A stretch of 64,000 nucleotides of DNA from Verrucomicrobiota bacterium (GCA_020630975.1 JAHDID010000005.1:63493-127492), one strand, 5' to 3'; numbered from the stretch's first letter, positions 38,264 through 46,595 are shown. Notes: generated by a model from the sequence alone, not told the origin. A program made the numbers and translations.

Positions 38264-38959
38264 ATGACAAGATTCCTCACCCTGTTTAGTCTAGCGATTG
38301 TTTTTGCCTCTTCGGCAAATGCTCAGTTTAAACCGCCGCGCAGCGCCTTTCCCATCAGCGAGCTGGCAGAGGCCAAGGAAAAGGCGATAAAGAGGGAGAA
38401 GCCTTTGGCTTTCATCATGTATAGCCCTAAATGAGGCAACTGAGGCCCTGCCGCTGCTGCCCGTGAGGCAGCATTTAAAGATTTAGGTCGCTACACAGAG
38501 GTCGTCTATTACACCCCTGAGCAGAAAGATAAGGTGCCTGAGTCGGTCAGAGCCCTGAGACCATCTGGCAGTCAAAAGTTTCCATATGCTTCTATCACCT
38601 CGCCAGACGCAACGGTGGGAATCAAATTCGTGTCCAATTCTGTGATCAGGACTCAGGAGTGTAGGGATCTCATGAGGGAGATCCTAAAAGAAGCTGAGAC
38701 TAAGCCCGAGTACCTGTCTACCACTGGCGGGGCTTCTCAGAGTGATGCGGAATCGGATAGCACGACGCAAACGGCATCGAAATTTCCGACACCGGTCATG
38801 GCGTGGAGCAATACTCAGGGCAAGATCATCAATGCCTCTGCTGTGAAAGTGGAGGGAGGGAAAGTGATCTTCGATATGGGTGGTCGAGAGATTCCCTATC
38901 TGGTGAGCGATCTGTCGCCTGAGAGTCAGGGGAAACTCAGGGAATGTTTGGGTGAGTGA
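38264..38959 (+). CDS. Secreted thioredoxin-like selenoprotein (UxxU) with SHD1-like C-terminal domain
   Basis: 231 aa when two UGAs are read as selenocysteine. Signal peptide MTRFLTLFSLAIVFASSANA (cleavage after ANA), then a helix and the strand LAFIMYSP followed by K-U-G-N-U-G-P (Sec57, Sec60), placed exactly where thioredoxin-fold proteins carry CxxC, then a FPYAS segment that may supply the cis-Pro. The C-terminus (about 170-225, WSNTQGKIINASAVKVEGG, LSPESQ) is SHD1-like. Signal peptide, redox motif and downstream domain share one frame with only UGA (38432, 38441) interrupting. A 7-bp hairpin follows (38455-38473). A conventional annotation would start at 38534 and lose the active site. 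Ends at TGA 38957 as a true stop. Confidence 0.85.
38455..38473 (+). promoter_or_regulatory. Candidate bacterial SECIS element for the UxxU protein
   Basis: Seven-pair stem TGCTGCC / GGCAGCA closes a five-base loop CGTGA. The loop begins 18 nt after the second UGA and 27 nt after the first, both in the range known for bacterial SECIS. One hairpin may serve both UGAs. Confidence 0.7.
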
Positions 38960-39160
38960 AGTAGTGTCGGAATTTTGCTGAGATTCGCGGCTTTGACCCG
39001 CCTACGCCGTGGCTGATGCCTAATGGCGGCTCTCCAAAATCTTCTGTGATCGTGGATAAATTCGCTGTTTCGAAAGGTCTCTTTTCGTTTAGCGTCGTAC
39101 GACTTGGGTAGTGATCAGCTCCTGGTAAATAAACAAACAATAATTAAACTTGTATAAAAT

Positions 39161-39736
39161 ATGAAATATTTAGCAATTTTACTCAGCCTGGGTCTTTTGG
39201 GGTTGAGTAGTGCCGAGGCACAATGACCGTCTAAAAAGAAGAAGGCGAGCCAGTCTGGCGCGTCGACATGAAGTAAGTCTAAGAAAAAGAACCAGTCTGG
39301 TTCTGATAAAGACAGTGCTGTAAAAACAGTATCTCTGGATATCTCTGGAATGAAATGAGGCGTGGGATGCGTCAAAAAAGTGCAGTCTGCACTTTCCGGA
39401 GTCGAAGGAGTCGCCAAAGCTGAAGTAGCGATGGGATCTGCCGTAGTATCGGGGGATGCCACAGCTGAGGCCTTGGTTAAAGCAATCGAAGTCGCTGGGT
39501 TCAGCGCAAAGGAGAAACCCACAGCACTCGTGCTCGAGGTCTCTGGAATGAAATGAGGCAATAGTTGCGTCAAAAAAGTGCAGTCTGCACTTTCCGGAGT
39601 CGAAGGAGTCGTGAGCGCGAAAGTATCTATGCCTGATAAGGCGGAGGTGACAGGTTCGGCATCTGCCGAGACACTGATCGCTGCCGTCAAAGAGGCAGGG
39701 TTTTCCGCCAAGGTGTGCGAAGAGTGCGCCAAATAA
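39161..39736 (+). CDS. Secreted tandem HMA-type protein with four in-frame UGA (Sec) codons
   Basis: 191 aa read with UGA as selenocysteine at residues 22, 37, 66 and 132. Signal peptide MKYLAILLSLGLLGLSSAEA, then a Lys/Ser-rich linker carrying Sec22 and Sec37, then two copies (66 residues apart) of a heavy-metal-associated-like domain, each starting ISGMKU.../VSGMKU... and continuing VKKVQSALSGVEGV. The canonical HMA motif is GMxCxxC; here it is GMK-U-GVG-C and GMK-U-GNS-C, one residue longer, with the first Cys replaced by Sec. Each UGA is followed at 23-26 nt by a hairpin with a GUC apex. The tail is VCEECAK. Probably binds soft metals in the periplasm. A decayed gene is unlikely because only UGA, never UAA or UAG, interrupts the frame. 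Confidence 0.87.
39245..39263 (+). promoter_or_regulatory. Candidate SECIS for Sec22
   Basis: GCCA-GUC-UGGC apex with three more pairs below an A-G mismatch. Loop begins 26 nt after UGA 39224-39226. Confidence 0.65.
39288..39304 (+). promoter_or_regulatory. Candidate SECIS for Sec37
   Basis: Perfect seven-pair stem AGAACCA / TGGTTCT with a GUC loop, 23 nt after UGA 39269-39271. Confidence 0.72.
39377..39395 (+). promoter_or_regulatory. Candidate SECIS for Sec66 (first HMA domain)
   Basis: Perfect eight-pair stem AAAGTGCA / TGCACTTT with a GUC loop, 26 nt after UGA 39356-39358. The apex resembles the UGCAGGUCUGCA core of E. coli fdhF. Confidence 0.78.
39575..39593 (+). promoter_or_regulatory. 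Candidate SECIS for Sec132 (second HMA domain)
   Basis: Same AAAGTGCA-GTC-TGCACTTT hairpin as at 39377, again 26 nt after its UGA (39554-39556). Copied along with the domain. Confidence 0.78.
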
Positions 39737-39829
39737 GTAATGATAGGATACAGCTGATCACTGCCTATCTACTATCTATACAAAAGGTGAATTTCACATA
39801 CGGAACCATTTTGCTGGTTTTCGACTCAT

Positions 39830-39989
39830 GGGAACCTCCGGAAACCTATGACTGCGGACTGGCTGGCCAAAATCACCGCTAACTTCGTTGGAAAAATGGG
39901 CCTCTATTGCCTGAATAGCGCCAATTTTACCGCCTCGTTAGCGTCAATTTTGACTCACCCATTCCTTGCCCTAGGTTTCCGGAGGTCCC
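39830..39989. mobile_element. MITE-like palindromic element with 5-bp target duplication
   Basis: 160 bp. Left end GGGAACCTCCGGAAACCTA and right end TAGGTTTCCGGAGGTCCC are inverted repeats (one base indel); inner parts also pair (AAAATCACCGCTAAC with GTTAGCGTCAATTTT). It is flanked on both sides by CTCAT (39825-39829 and 39990-39994), a 5-bp target-site duplication. No transposase inside; a short open frame there is an accident. Related elements elsewhere in the genome are expected but cannot be checked here. Confidence 0.82.
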
Positions 39990-40046
39990 CTCATCTGATT
40001 TTGTTTTCAGAGGCTTCATTTATCAATCCTTAGGAGGGGTGAGGCA

Positions 40047-40083
40047 TTAGAGGGTATTGAATAAAAGTTGTACCCTATTAAAT
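40047..40083. repeat. TGTACCCTATT repeat, degenerate pair
   Basis: GTTGTACCCTATTAAA at 40068-40083 with a degenerate copy (ATTAGAGGGTATTGAA) 21 bp upstream, the same period as at 9669 and 51069. Lies just before the DHH phosphoesterase gene. Confidence 0.6.
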
Positions 40084-40092
40084 TCGTGCCCT

Positions 40093-41082
40093 ATGCCAGA
40101 TTTTACCTCCTGTTTAGCCGCTATCGCCAATGCCCAATCGATCGTGCTGATGTCTCACGATCGACCGGATGGGGATGCGATCGGATCTCTGCTGGGGCTG
40201 GGGCTGATGCTGGAGGCTGCGGGGAAAACAGTGACGCTGCTGAATAATGATGGCGTGCCCGGGTCGCTGGCGTTTTTGCCCGAAGTGGACCGAGTGGTGA
40301 CTCCTGCGGATCGGAAGGCGGCGGTGGAGGCGGATCTGGTGATCGTGCTGGACTCTGCGGGGCGCGATAGGATCAGTGATCGAGTGTGGAAGCTGGTGCC
40401 GTCTAGTGATGATGATGGCGTGCCGCTGATCAATATCGATCATCATGTGAGCAACACCGACTATGGCACGATCAATGTGGTGGATACTGCAGCGCCGGCC
40501 ACGGGGGAGATTGTCTTTCATCTGGCGGAGGCGGCAGGGTGGCCGATCACCAAGCCGGTGGCAGATCACCTCTTCGCTGCGATTTCGACGGACACGGGGA
40601 GTTTTCGCTACCCCAATACTACTGCTACGACCTACCGCGCTGCAGCAGGCTTGATCGAGGCGGGTGTCGATCTGGGGCAGATCAATCAGCAGCTGTACGA
40701 GAGCTTTCCCCTGAGGCGGGTCGAGTGTATCCGCGATCTGCTGCAGGATATGAAGCTGTCGTTTCGCAATCGCTGTGCCAGCGTCTGCCTGACCAAAGAT
40801 GTGAAGCATCGCCTAGGGCTGCAGGCTGGTGATACCGAGGGAGTCGTCGACATCATTCGAGCAATCGATTCAGTGGTGGTGGCGGTGTTTTTTGAAGAGC
40901 TGGACGGCAATAAGATCCGAGTCAGCTCGCGGTCGAAAGATCTGGCGGTGAATGTCGGCAAGATCTGTGAGAGCTTCGGAGGTGGTGGGCACAATCTCGC
41001 GGCTGGTGCACGGCTACCTGGACCGATCGATGAAGCTGAGCGAATATTTCTTGATACAGTGGCAAATGTTTTGCCAGAGTAG
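40093..41082 (+). CDS. DHH/DHHA1 phosphoesterase (NrnA-like)
   Basis: 329 aa from ATG 40093. DHH domain: SHDRPDGDAIGS (metal ligands), VLDSAGRDR, INIDHHVSNTDYG (DHH motif) and a STDTGSFRYPNT segment. DHHA1 domain at the C-terminus ends in SFGGGGHNLAAGA. This family hydrolyses short oligoribonucleotides (nanoRNA) or pAp; the exact substrate is not readable from sequence. No operon partner is obvious, although the SHD1 gene follows 27 bases later. Confidence 0.9.
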   Translation: MPDFTSCLAAIANAQSIVLMSHDRPDGDAIGSLLGLGLMLEAAGKTVTLLNNDGVPGSLAFLPEVDRVVTPADRKAAVEADLVIVLDSAGRDRISDRVWKLVPSSDDDGVPLINIDHHVSNTDYGTINVVDTAAPATGEIVFHLAEAAGWPITKPVADHLFAAISTDTGSFRYPNTTATTYRAAAGLIEAGVDLGQINQQLYESFPLRRVECIRDLLQDMKLSFRNRCASVCLTKDVKHRLGLQAGDTEGVVDIIRAIDSVVVAVFFEELDGNKIRVSSRSKDLAVNVGKICESFGGGGHNLAAGARLPGPIDEAERIFLDTVANVLPE

Positions 41083-41109
41083 AGGTGTCTCGATTAGAAA
41101 AAGAAGCTC

Positions 41110-41613
41110 GTGAAATCTCAAGCCCTCAGTCTATTAGCGATATTTTTGTTTGTGCCGTTGATCGGGCTCTCGCTGCTCCAGCGTCTCAACCGCTACACGT
41201 CTACCGATCCGGAGACGGGATTGCCTGAGGTCGGAGCTGTGGGGTTTCGTGAGTGGAGCGATGCATCCAGAGAGTTTTCTGTGGAGGCGAGATTGGTCTC
41301 ACAGGATGATATTGTGATAGAGCTGGAGAAGCCCAATGGCGAGGTGGTAAAGGTTCCTGTAGGGCAGCTGAGTGCCGAGGATCTAGAGTACCTAGAGCTA
41401 GCCGAGCTGGGGCTGCACAATCGTGGCGATGTCTTGGCCGCTGTCGAAAAGTGGCTATCCAATATGGTCAGTATGGGCGAGCCAGAGTCTGAGTGCGAAG
41501 AGCCGATGCCGCCGATCGTGGAACCGCCTAAAATACCGCCGGGGATGCTGGCTTCTCCGCCGCCTAAGTCTTCTTTTAAAAATGTCGAGCTACAGGGTGG
41601 CTCGCTGCGCTAG
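41110..41613 (+). CDS. SHD1-like domain protein with N-terminal anchor
   Basis: 167 aa from GTG 41110. N-terminal hydrophobic helix (about residues 3-22), then an SHD1-like domain at about 45-100 (FREWSDASREFSVEARLV, VKVPVGQLSAEDLEYL), then an acidic/Pro-rich tail (PEPPK-type). SHD1-like domains are very common in secreted Verrucomicrobia and Planctomycetes proteins and may bind small molecules or peptides. The same domain closes the Trx-like selenoprotein at 38264. Function unknown. Confidence 0.7.
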   Translation: MKSQALSLLAIFLFVPLIGLSLLQRLNRYTSTDPETGLPEVGAVGFREWSDASREFSVEARLVSQDDIVIELEKPNGEVVKVPVGQLSAEDLEYLELAELGLHNRGDVLAAVEKWLSNMVSMGEPESECEEPMPPIVEPPKIPPGMLASPPPKSSFKNVELQGGSLR

Positions 41614-41734
41614 TTCCGGGCACTCAGAGATGGCGCTGATGCCTCCCCTGAGATGGCTTGCTTTTCCCTTCCGCTTGGGTCACCATCCCTTGCAAATCAC
41701 AACACTTCACTACGAAAAACCTTTTAGATAACCA

Positions 41735-42904
41735 ATGAACCGTAAGCTCAAGATGGGTATGGTCGGCGGTGGGCGCGGAGCGTTCATCGGGAATGTGCAC
41801 CGCATGGCGGCTAATCTCGACGGCAAGATCGAGCTGACAGCAGGCTGTTTCTCCTCTGATCCGGAGAAATCTCGCCTCTCTGGTGAGGACTTCTTCCTCG
41901 ACCCCAGCCGAGTGTACTCCAGCTACCAGGAGATGGCCGAGAAAGAGGCGGCGCTACCTGAGAGCGAGCGCATCGACTTCGTCTCTATCGTGGTGCAGAA
42001 TTTCCTTCACTTCGACGTGGCCAAGACCTTTCTGGAGGCCGGTTTCCACGTGATCTGCGACAAGCCGGTGACCCAGACTCTGGACGAGGCTCATGCGCTG
42101 CGCGACATCGTGAAAAACAGTGGCCAGATCTTTTGCCTGACGCACAACTACACCGGCTATCCCATGGTGAAAGAGGCTCGCCGCATGGTGGCCGATGGCG
42201 AGCTGGGCCGTATCCTGAAGATCGTGGCTGAGTATCCACAGGGCTACGCCGTAGGCGATGTCGAGGGCGAGGGACAGGGCAAGATCAACAACTGGCGCTC
42301 TGACCCGAGCAAGGCTGGAATCTCCAACTGCATGGGCGATATCGGTACTCACGCGCACAATCTGATCCGCTACATCACTGGGCTTGAGATCGAGGAGATG
42401 TGCTCCGATCTGACGGCTTTCATCCCGGGACGTGAGCTGGACGACGATGGCAACTGTCTGGTCCGCTTCAAAGGTGGATCGAAGGGCATCATCCACGCTT
42501 CTCAGATCTCCAATGGCGATGAAAATGCGCTCAATATCCGTGTCTATGGCACCAAGTCGTCGATCGAGTGGCATCAGGAAGATCCCAATGAGTTGATCGT
42601 GAAGTATGCCAACGCACCACGGCGCGTTTATCGCCGTGGTAATGACTACATCAGTGAGGCTGCGGCTGGCAATGGCTTCACACGCACGCCGTTTGCTCAC
42701 CCAGAGGGCTTCATCGAGGCATTTGCTAATGTTTACCTCGCGGCAGCTCAGGAGATGGCAGATCGCATCGACGGAAATCCAGCTCCCGCTGGCGGCTACG
42801 ATTACCCGACCATCGACGATGGTGTGGCGGGTATGGCTTTCATCAAGACATCTGTGGAGAGCTCTGCTTCCTCTGAGAAGTGGGTGCGCTTTCCGCTAGT
42901 CTAG
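41735..42904 (+). CDS. Gfo/Idh/MocA family oxidoreductase
   Basis: 389 aa. Rossmann start MGMVGGGRGAFIGNVHR binds NAD(P); CDKPVTQTLDEA corresponds to the EKP motif (Asp in place of Glu); HNYTGYPMVKEARRM and GDIGTHAHNL follow, typical of the sugar-oxidoreductase branch. Such enzymes oxidise or epimerise sugars and inositols and are abundant in Verrucomicrobia that degrade polysaccharides. Starts with ATG without a strong Shine-Dalgarno. Confidence 0.92.
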   Translation: MNRKLKMGMVGGGRGAFIGNVHRMAANLDGKIELTAGCFSSDPEKSRLSGEDFFLDPSRVYSSYQEMAEKEAALPESERIDFVSIVVQNFLHFDVAKTFLEAGFHVICDKPVTQTLDEAHALRDIVKNSGQIFCLTHNYTGYPMVKEARRMVADGELGRILKIVAEYPQGYAVGDVEGEGQGKINNWRSDPSKAGISNCMGDIGTHAHNLIRYITGLEIEEMCSDLTAFIPGRELDDDGNCLVRFKGGSKGIIHASQISNGDENALNIRVYGTKSSIEWHQEDPNELIVKYANAPRRVYRRGNDYISEAAAGNGFTRTPFAHPEGFIEAFANVYLAAAQEMADRIDGNPAPAGGYDYPTIDDGVAGMAFIKTSVESSASSEKWVRFPLV

Positions 42905-42927
42905 TTTCTCTAGATCGCTCGATAGGT

Positions 42928-43497
42928 ATGCACGAGACTCGTTCGACTCTGGATGATGAGACCAGCGTGGTCTTTCCGCAGATCTATCAGGCGGCAGCGA
43001 TCGAGGAGCCGCTGCAGTGGTTTGTAGCGGCCGAAGGGGGGGCTAGTGGTCCCCCTGCCAATCACTATCCCATGGCACAGTTGCTCGAGCTGTGCCAGCA
43101 GGATGGCCGCCTACTGGCTGGGTGCAAAGTCATCCAGCTAGAGCCGGCAGTGGTGTGCCACTTCTACCTAACAGGCCGTGTGCAGCCGGGAAGTCGGGTG
43201 GTAGTCGAGCTGAAAGACCAGGTCGGCAATGTGATCCACCATGTCGAGGAGACCGCAGATGAGTCTGGTACATGGCGTTTGGCCGATGCGCAGATGCTCC
43301 AGCGCGCGTTCGATGATCTGTGCTTTTTCTCGGTCACAGAGACTGCTGTCGCGTGGGATGGCAGCGCGTCTGGTGGGGGGCATCAGTATGAGTATGCGAT
43401 GCCTGCAGACTTTATGATCGATAAAGGTCAGATCCCATCCTTTCACGTGGGGCAAGTGATCGGCCATGTGCTACGGCCGCATGGGCATGCTGGCTAG
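42928..43497 (+). CDS. Conserved-looking protein of unknown function
   Basis: 189 aa from ATG 42928; the frame is open upstream into the Gfo/Idh/MocA gene but that part is a shadow. No signal peptide. Central part is beta-rich (VVCHFYLTGRVQPGSRVVVELKD), with a Trp/His-containing second half (FHVGQVIGHVLRPHGHAG). No domain recognised. Twenty-three bases after the oxidoreductase, so possibly co-transcribed. Confidence 0.6.
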   Translation: MHETRSTLDDETSVVFPQIYQAAAIEEPLQWFVAAEGGASGPPANHYPMAQLLELCQQDGRLLAGCKVIQLEPAVVCHFYLTGRVQPGSRVVVELKDQVGNVIHHVEETADESGTWRLADAQMLQRAFDDLCFFSVTETAVAWDGSASGGGHQYEYAMPADFMIDKGQIPSFHVGQVIGHVLRPHGHAG

Positions 43498-43685
43498 AGG
43501 TTGAATTTGGTTTCAAGGAGGGGCTCCTTCAGCTGGAGTCTCTGGCTATTGTAGCCCTTCTGCATGGATGAGGGATGAGGTGTCCAAGGGATTTCCGGCT
43601 AACGGGGTTGCGTAATTGAATTATGGAAATTATATTGCGTATAGCCTCCCAATTGAGCCCCCGAAACGATACACTGACTGGAGCC

Positions 43686-43907
43686 ATGAAACAGACCCAA
43701 CACAAAAAGACAAAACAAGCGAAAGAGCCTTCCCCGGCTCAAACACTGGAAGCGATACTACCCGTCGAGACTGATGCAGCAGCAGCTGAGCGTTTGGATC
43801 ATCTCGATATGATCCTAGCCGACCTGAAGCGTCCAGCCGCCGAGCTGAGCCGCAATGAATTGGCGAAAATGCCGACTCGATTCAAGTGGGCTCTGCGTTC
43901 GCACTGA
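43686..43907 (+). CDS. Small basic protein of unknown function
   Basis: 73 aa from ATG 43686. Lys/Gln-rich N-terminus (KQTQHKKTKQAK), then a helical part (LDHLDMILADLKRP) and a basic end (RFKWALRSH). Ends in TGA; the sequence beyond is the antisense of the DUF1592 gene, so readthrough is not likely. Function unknown. Confidence 0.5.
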   Translation: MKQTQHKKTKQAKEPSPAQTLEAILPVETDAAAAERLDHLDMILADLKRPAAELSRNELAKMPTRFKWALRSH

Positions 43908-43916
43908 TTTCCTTTC

Positions 43917-46547
43917 CTAGTGCTGCTCTATGCCGCTGTGCTGGGGGCGGTATTGGCTCTTGTGCTGGAAAGGGTAGCTCCGCACGATCTCGTGGATCAC
44001 GGTGGTGAATTGACCGCGATCCGCCATGACGGCGGCGACTATCTCGTCCACAGCAGGACGATCTGCGACCGATAGCTGTCGACCGAGGGCGTAGCTGAGC
44101 ATGTGCTCGCAGAAACCCCGGATGAACAGCTCTGGGCGAGCGAGCATGGCATCTTTGAAGCCGACGACATCGGTGAATTCATCGCCGCCAAACAGATCGC
44201 CACTGGCATCGATCGGTAGGCCACTGCTGTAGCTATCCCGCCAGCGACCGACCGCGTCGTAGTTTTCAAAAGCGAATCCGAGTGGATCGATTTTGGAGTG
44301 GCAGGAGGCGCAGCTTTCATTCTCCTGATGCTCCTTTAGGCGCTGACGCAGGGTCAGGCCCTGCGCCTCTATCGCAGCATCGTCGGCCTCGATCTCCGGT
44401 ACCACGTCTGGTGGTGGCGGCGGCGGTTGGTTAAACATCACGGTGAGAGTCCATGCGCCACGGTTGATGGGATTGGTGCGCAGTGGATCCGATGTCATAG
44501 TCAGCATGGCGGCAGTCGTCATCACACCGCCTTCGCGACGCGTATTCAGGCGGCGTCTGTGGTAGACACTTTGGTAGGTCTCGAATCGGTTTTCTCCACG
44601 ACCGGTGAATGGCGTGCTAGGCGTGCCATACCAAGTATCCATGGAGTCGGTACGCCAGGCGTAGTCGGAGTCGACCAGTAGCATGATCGAGCGGTCCTCG
44701 ACCATGATGCTTTCGAATAGTAGCAGAGGCTCGGCCATCGCATGTAGGCCAAACTTAAACTGCTCGCAGCCGAAGCGACTGTAGTAGTGGGTAAATCGCT
44801 CGTAGTCGGGGATGGCATTGATCAGTCCATCGAGACGCAGCCACTGCCGCGCAAAGTTGTGCGATAGCGATTGGCTACGCGGGCTCTCCAGCATCCGGGT
44901 GACCTGTTGGCGTAGACCGGCATCAGTCAGTAGTGCACCGCTCTCGACACTCGCCAGTAGCTCAGCATCGGGGATCGTGCTCCAGAGAAAGAAGGATAAC
45001 CGACTAGCCAGCTCGTATCCCGACAGCGGTAGCTCCTTATCCTCCGCCTGCTCCTCGACTAGGTAGAGAAATCTGGGCGAGGCCAGTATCCCAGAGATGG
45101 TGCTACGCATCGCGGTGGTGAAGTCGGTGCCTGCCGCCAGCTGCGCCTCGAAAAAACGGCTGAACCGCTCGGCGCTCTCGCCCGGGTCTGAGCGAAAGGC
45201 GCGATAGAGAAACTCGTGGATACGCTCTCTACCGATCGCAGTGGGATCGCTACTATCGCCGCTGGGTGGGGCAAACAGGCTGTCGTAAGATTTGCTATAG
45301 TCGGCGAACTCGGGGGCATTGAGCACCGAGTGCGAGAGCTTGAGAAAAGCCTCCATCAGGATAGGCGATAGGCTGAGCTCATCGCCATAGTTATTGAAGC
45401 CGTGCTCCGCCTGCAGATCGACAGAGTAGGGCACCACCCTGGTTAGGAATGGCTCCTCGACTTGGCGTTTGCCCAGAGGGCGATTGCCGAGCTTGAGGCT
45501 ATCGGGGAATTTCCCGGAAGCTGGATCGAAGTAGGGTATATCCGAGCGGATCGCTTTCTCCGGTAGAGGGTAGATATCGCCACGCAGGTGGAATAGATCT
45601 TTCACTGCATTGTTATACTCGTAGCGATTTAGTCGGCGCATGGTCACGACTGGTAGTCTCGCCTCGCCTGCTAGGTATTGGTCGATCCATGTCTCTGTAG
45701 TGGCTAGCATCTGCTGGCGTCTGGCAGCTGGGATGGCGGGCTCTTTCTCTGGTGGCATCTCGCCATACTCTATCGACTCAGAGACCATGCGAGTCAGCTC
45801 GATATCGGCTAGGTAGGCCTCTATCGAGTCGAGTGACTGCAGGTCGAGATCGCCCTTTTGCTTTTCGGCATTGTGGCAGTGGTAGCAGTGCTCCGACATG
45901 ACCGCCCGCATATCGTGAAAGGATAGGGCGGTAGTCTCAGTTGGAGCCTTTGATTCGCTAGCCACCCGGTGAGTGACGGCTGGCTTAGGGCGAGCGCCTA
46001 GTCGGCCCAGCTCGAGATAGTCGACACCGATCAGGTAGGTATCTGGATCGTTGACTTCTTTTACCTTGGGATTGATGCCTACTACCTGCAGAGCCAGGCG
46101 GTGGTTGCCAGCACTCAGCTGTCTTTCGCCGAGTTGGAGTAGAGTCATTAGCTCGGTTACATTCGAGTAGGTATCGATATCAGTAGCGATGGTTTCCCCG
46201 TTTAGGGCGATGTCGATCTTTGCGTAGTCGAGCCCGGAGGTGAGCTTGATAGCTAGCCGGTAGTCTCCCGCCTGATCGATGCGAAACACCAGATCCATCT
46301 GCTCGCCCAGGAGTCCATCCCACAGCACCTGGGTGCGATTGCTCCACTCGGGCAGGCGTTTGCCGATGTGTTGTAACCGAGCAGGCTGGGGATAATACAT
46401 GCTCTCTGCCTCGATCCGCTGGATTGTCTCGGGTCGGGGCGAGCGCCCTCTCACGCTGCGATAGTCAAATGCCGATGCGACGACGGTGGATAATAACAAG
46501 AGGACGGTCGCGAGACACCAGAGAAAACTAGAGAGAGGTCGGAGCAT
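43917..46547 (-). CDS. DUF1592-family (DUF1587/1592/1588/1585) cytochrome-like surface protein
   Basis: 876 aa. Signal peptide, a carbohydrate-binding-like beta domain with YPQPARLQHIGKRLPEW near residue 55, a c-type heme site CYHCH (about residue 220), then the DUF1587/DUF1592/DUF1588/DUF1585 series: RRLNRYEYNNAVKDL, LVEEQAEDKELPLSGYELASRLSFFLW (split over the blocks), RRGAW-type NRGAW and CASCHSKIDPLGFAFENYDAVGRWR with a second CxxCH. These families are typical of Planctomycetes and Verrucomicrobia, usually next to a DUF1552 gene, which is not seen here. Likely periplasmic redox function; substrate unknown. Confidence 0.88.
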   Translation of the reverse strand: MLRPLSSFLWCLATVLLLLSTVVASAFDYRSVRGRSPRPETIQRIEAESMYYPQPARLQHIGKRLPEWSNRTQVLWDGLLGEQMDLVFRIDQAGDYRLAIKLTSGLDYAKIDIALNGETIATDIDTYSNVTELMTLLQLGERQLSAGNHRLALQVVGINPKVKEVNDPDTYLIGVDYLELGRLGARPKPAVTHRVASESKAPTETTALSFHDMRAVMSEHCYHCHNAEKQKGDLDLQSLDSIEAYLADIELTRMVSESIEYGEMPPEKEPAIPAARRQQMLATTETWIDQYLAGEARLPVVTMRRLNRYEYNNAVKDLFHLRGDIYPLPEKAIRSDIPYFDPASGKFPDSLKLGNRPLGKRQVEEPFLTRVVPYSVDLQAEHGFNNYGDELSLSPILMEAFLKLSHSVLNAPEFADYSKSYDSLFAPPSGDSSDPTAIGRERIHEFLYRAFRSDPGESAERFSRFFEAQLAAGTDFTTAMRSTISGILASPRFLYLVEEQAEDKELPLSGYELASRLSFFLWSTIPDAELLASVESGALLTDAGLRQQVTRMLESPRSQSLSHNFARQWLRLDGLINAIPDYERFTHYYSRFGCEQFKFGLHAMAEPLLLFESIMVEDRSIMLLVDSDYAWRTDSMDTWYGTPSTPFTGRGENRFETYQSVYHRRRLNTRREGGVMTTAAMLTMTSDPLRTNPINRGAWTLTVMFNQPPPPPPDVVPEIEADDAAIEAQGLTLRQRLKEHQENESCASCHSKIDPLGFAFENYDAVGRWRDSYSSGLPIDASGDLFGGDEFTDVVGFKDAMLARPELFIRGFCEHMLSYALGRQLSVADRPAVDEIVAAVMADRGQFTTVIHEIVRSYPFQHKSQYRPQHSGIEQH

Positions 46548-46595
46548 GACTACCCGTGAGAGTAGTCTGAAAGCCCATTCACCGCAAGACAGGTC

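Noticed and set aside
38957-39019. Terminal UGA of the UxxU gene as a further selenocysteine
   Set aside because: The extension is basic, short and without a hairpin; the protein already ends after a complete SHD1-like domain.
38432-39556. In-frame UGAs explained by a reassigned genetic code
   Set aside because: UGA clearly ends other genes here (3314, 26789, 58006, 61814) with overlapping next starts, so it is not a general sense codon.
38264-39736. The two UGA-containing genes as pseudogenes
   Set aside because: Six interruptions are all UGA, each at a redox or linker site and followed by a hairpin; random decay would also give UAA, UAG or frameshifts.
39848-40033. Open frame inside the MITE-like element
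   Set aside because: It lies within the palindrome and continues past its end; composition is not protein-like.
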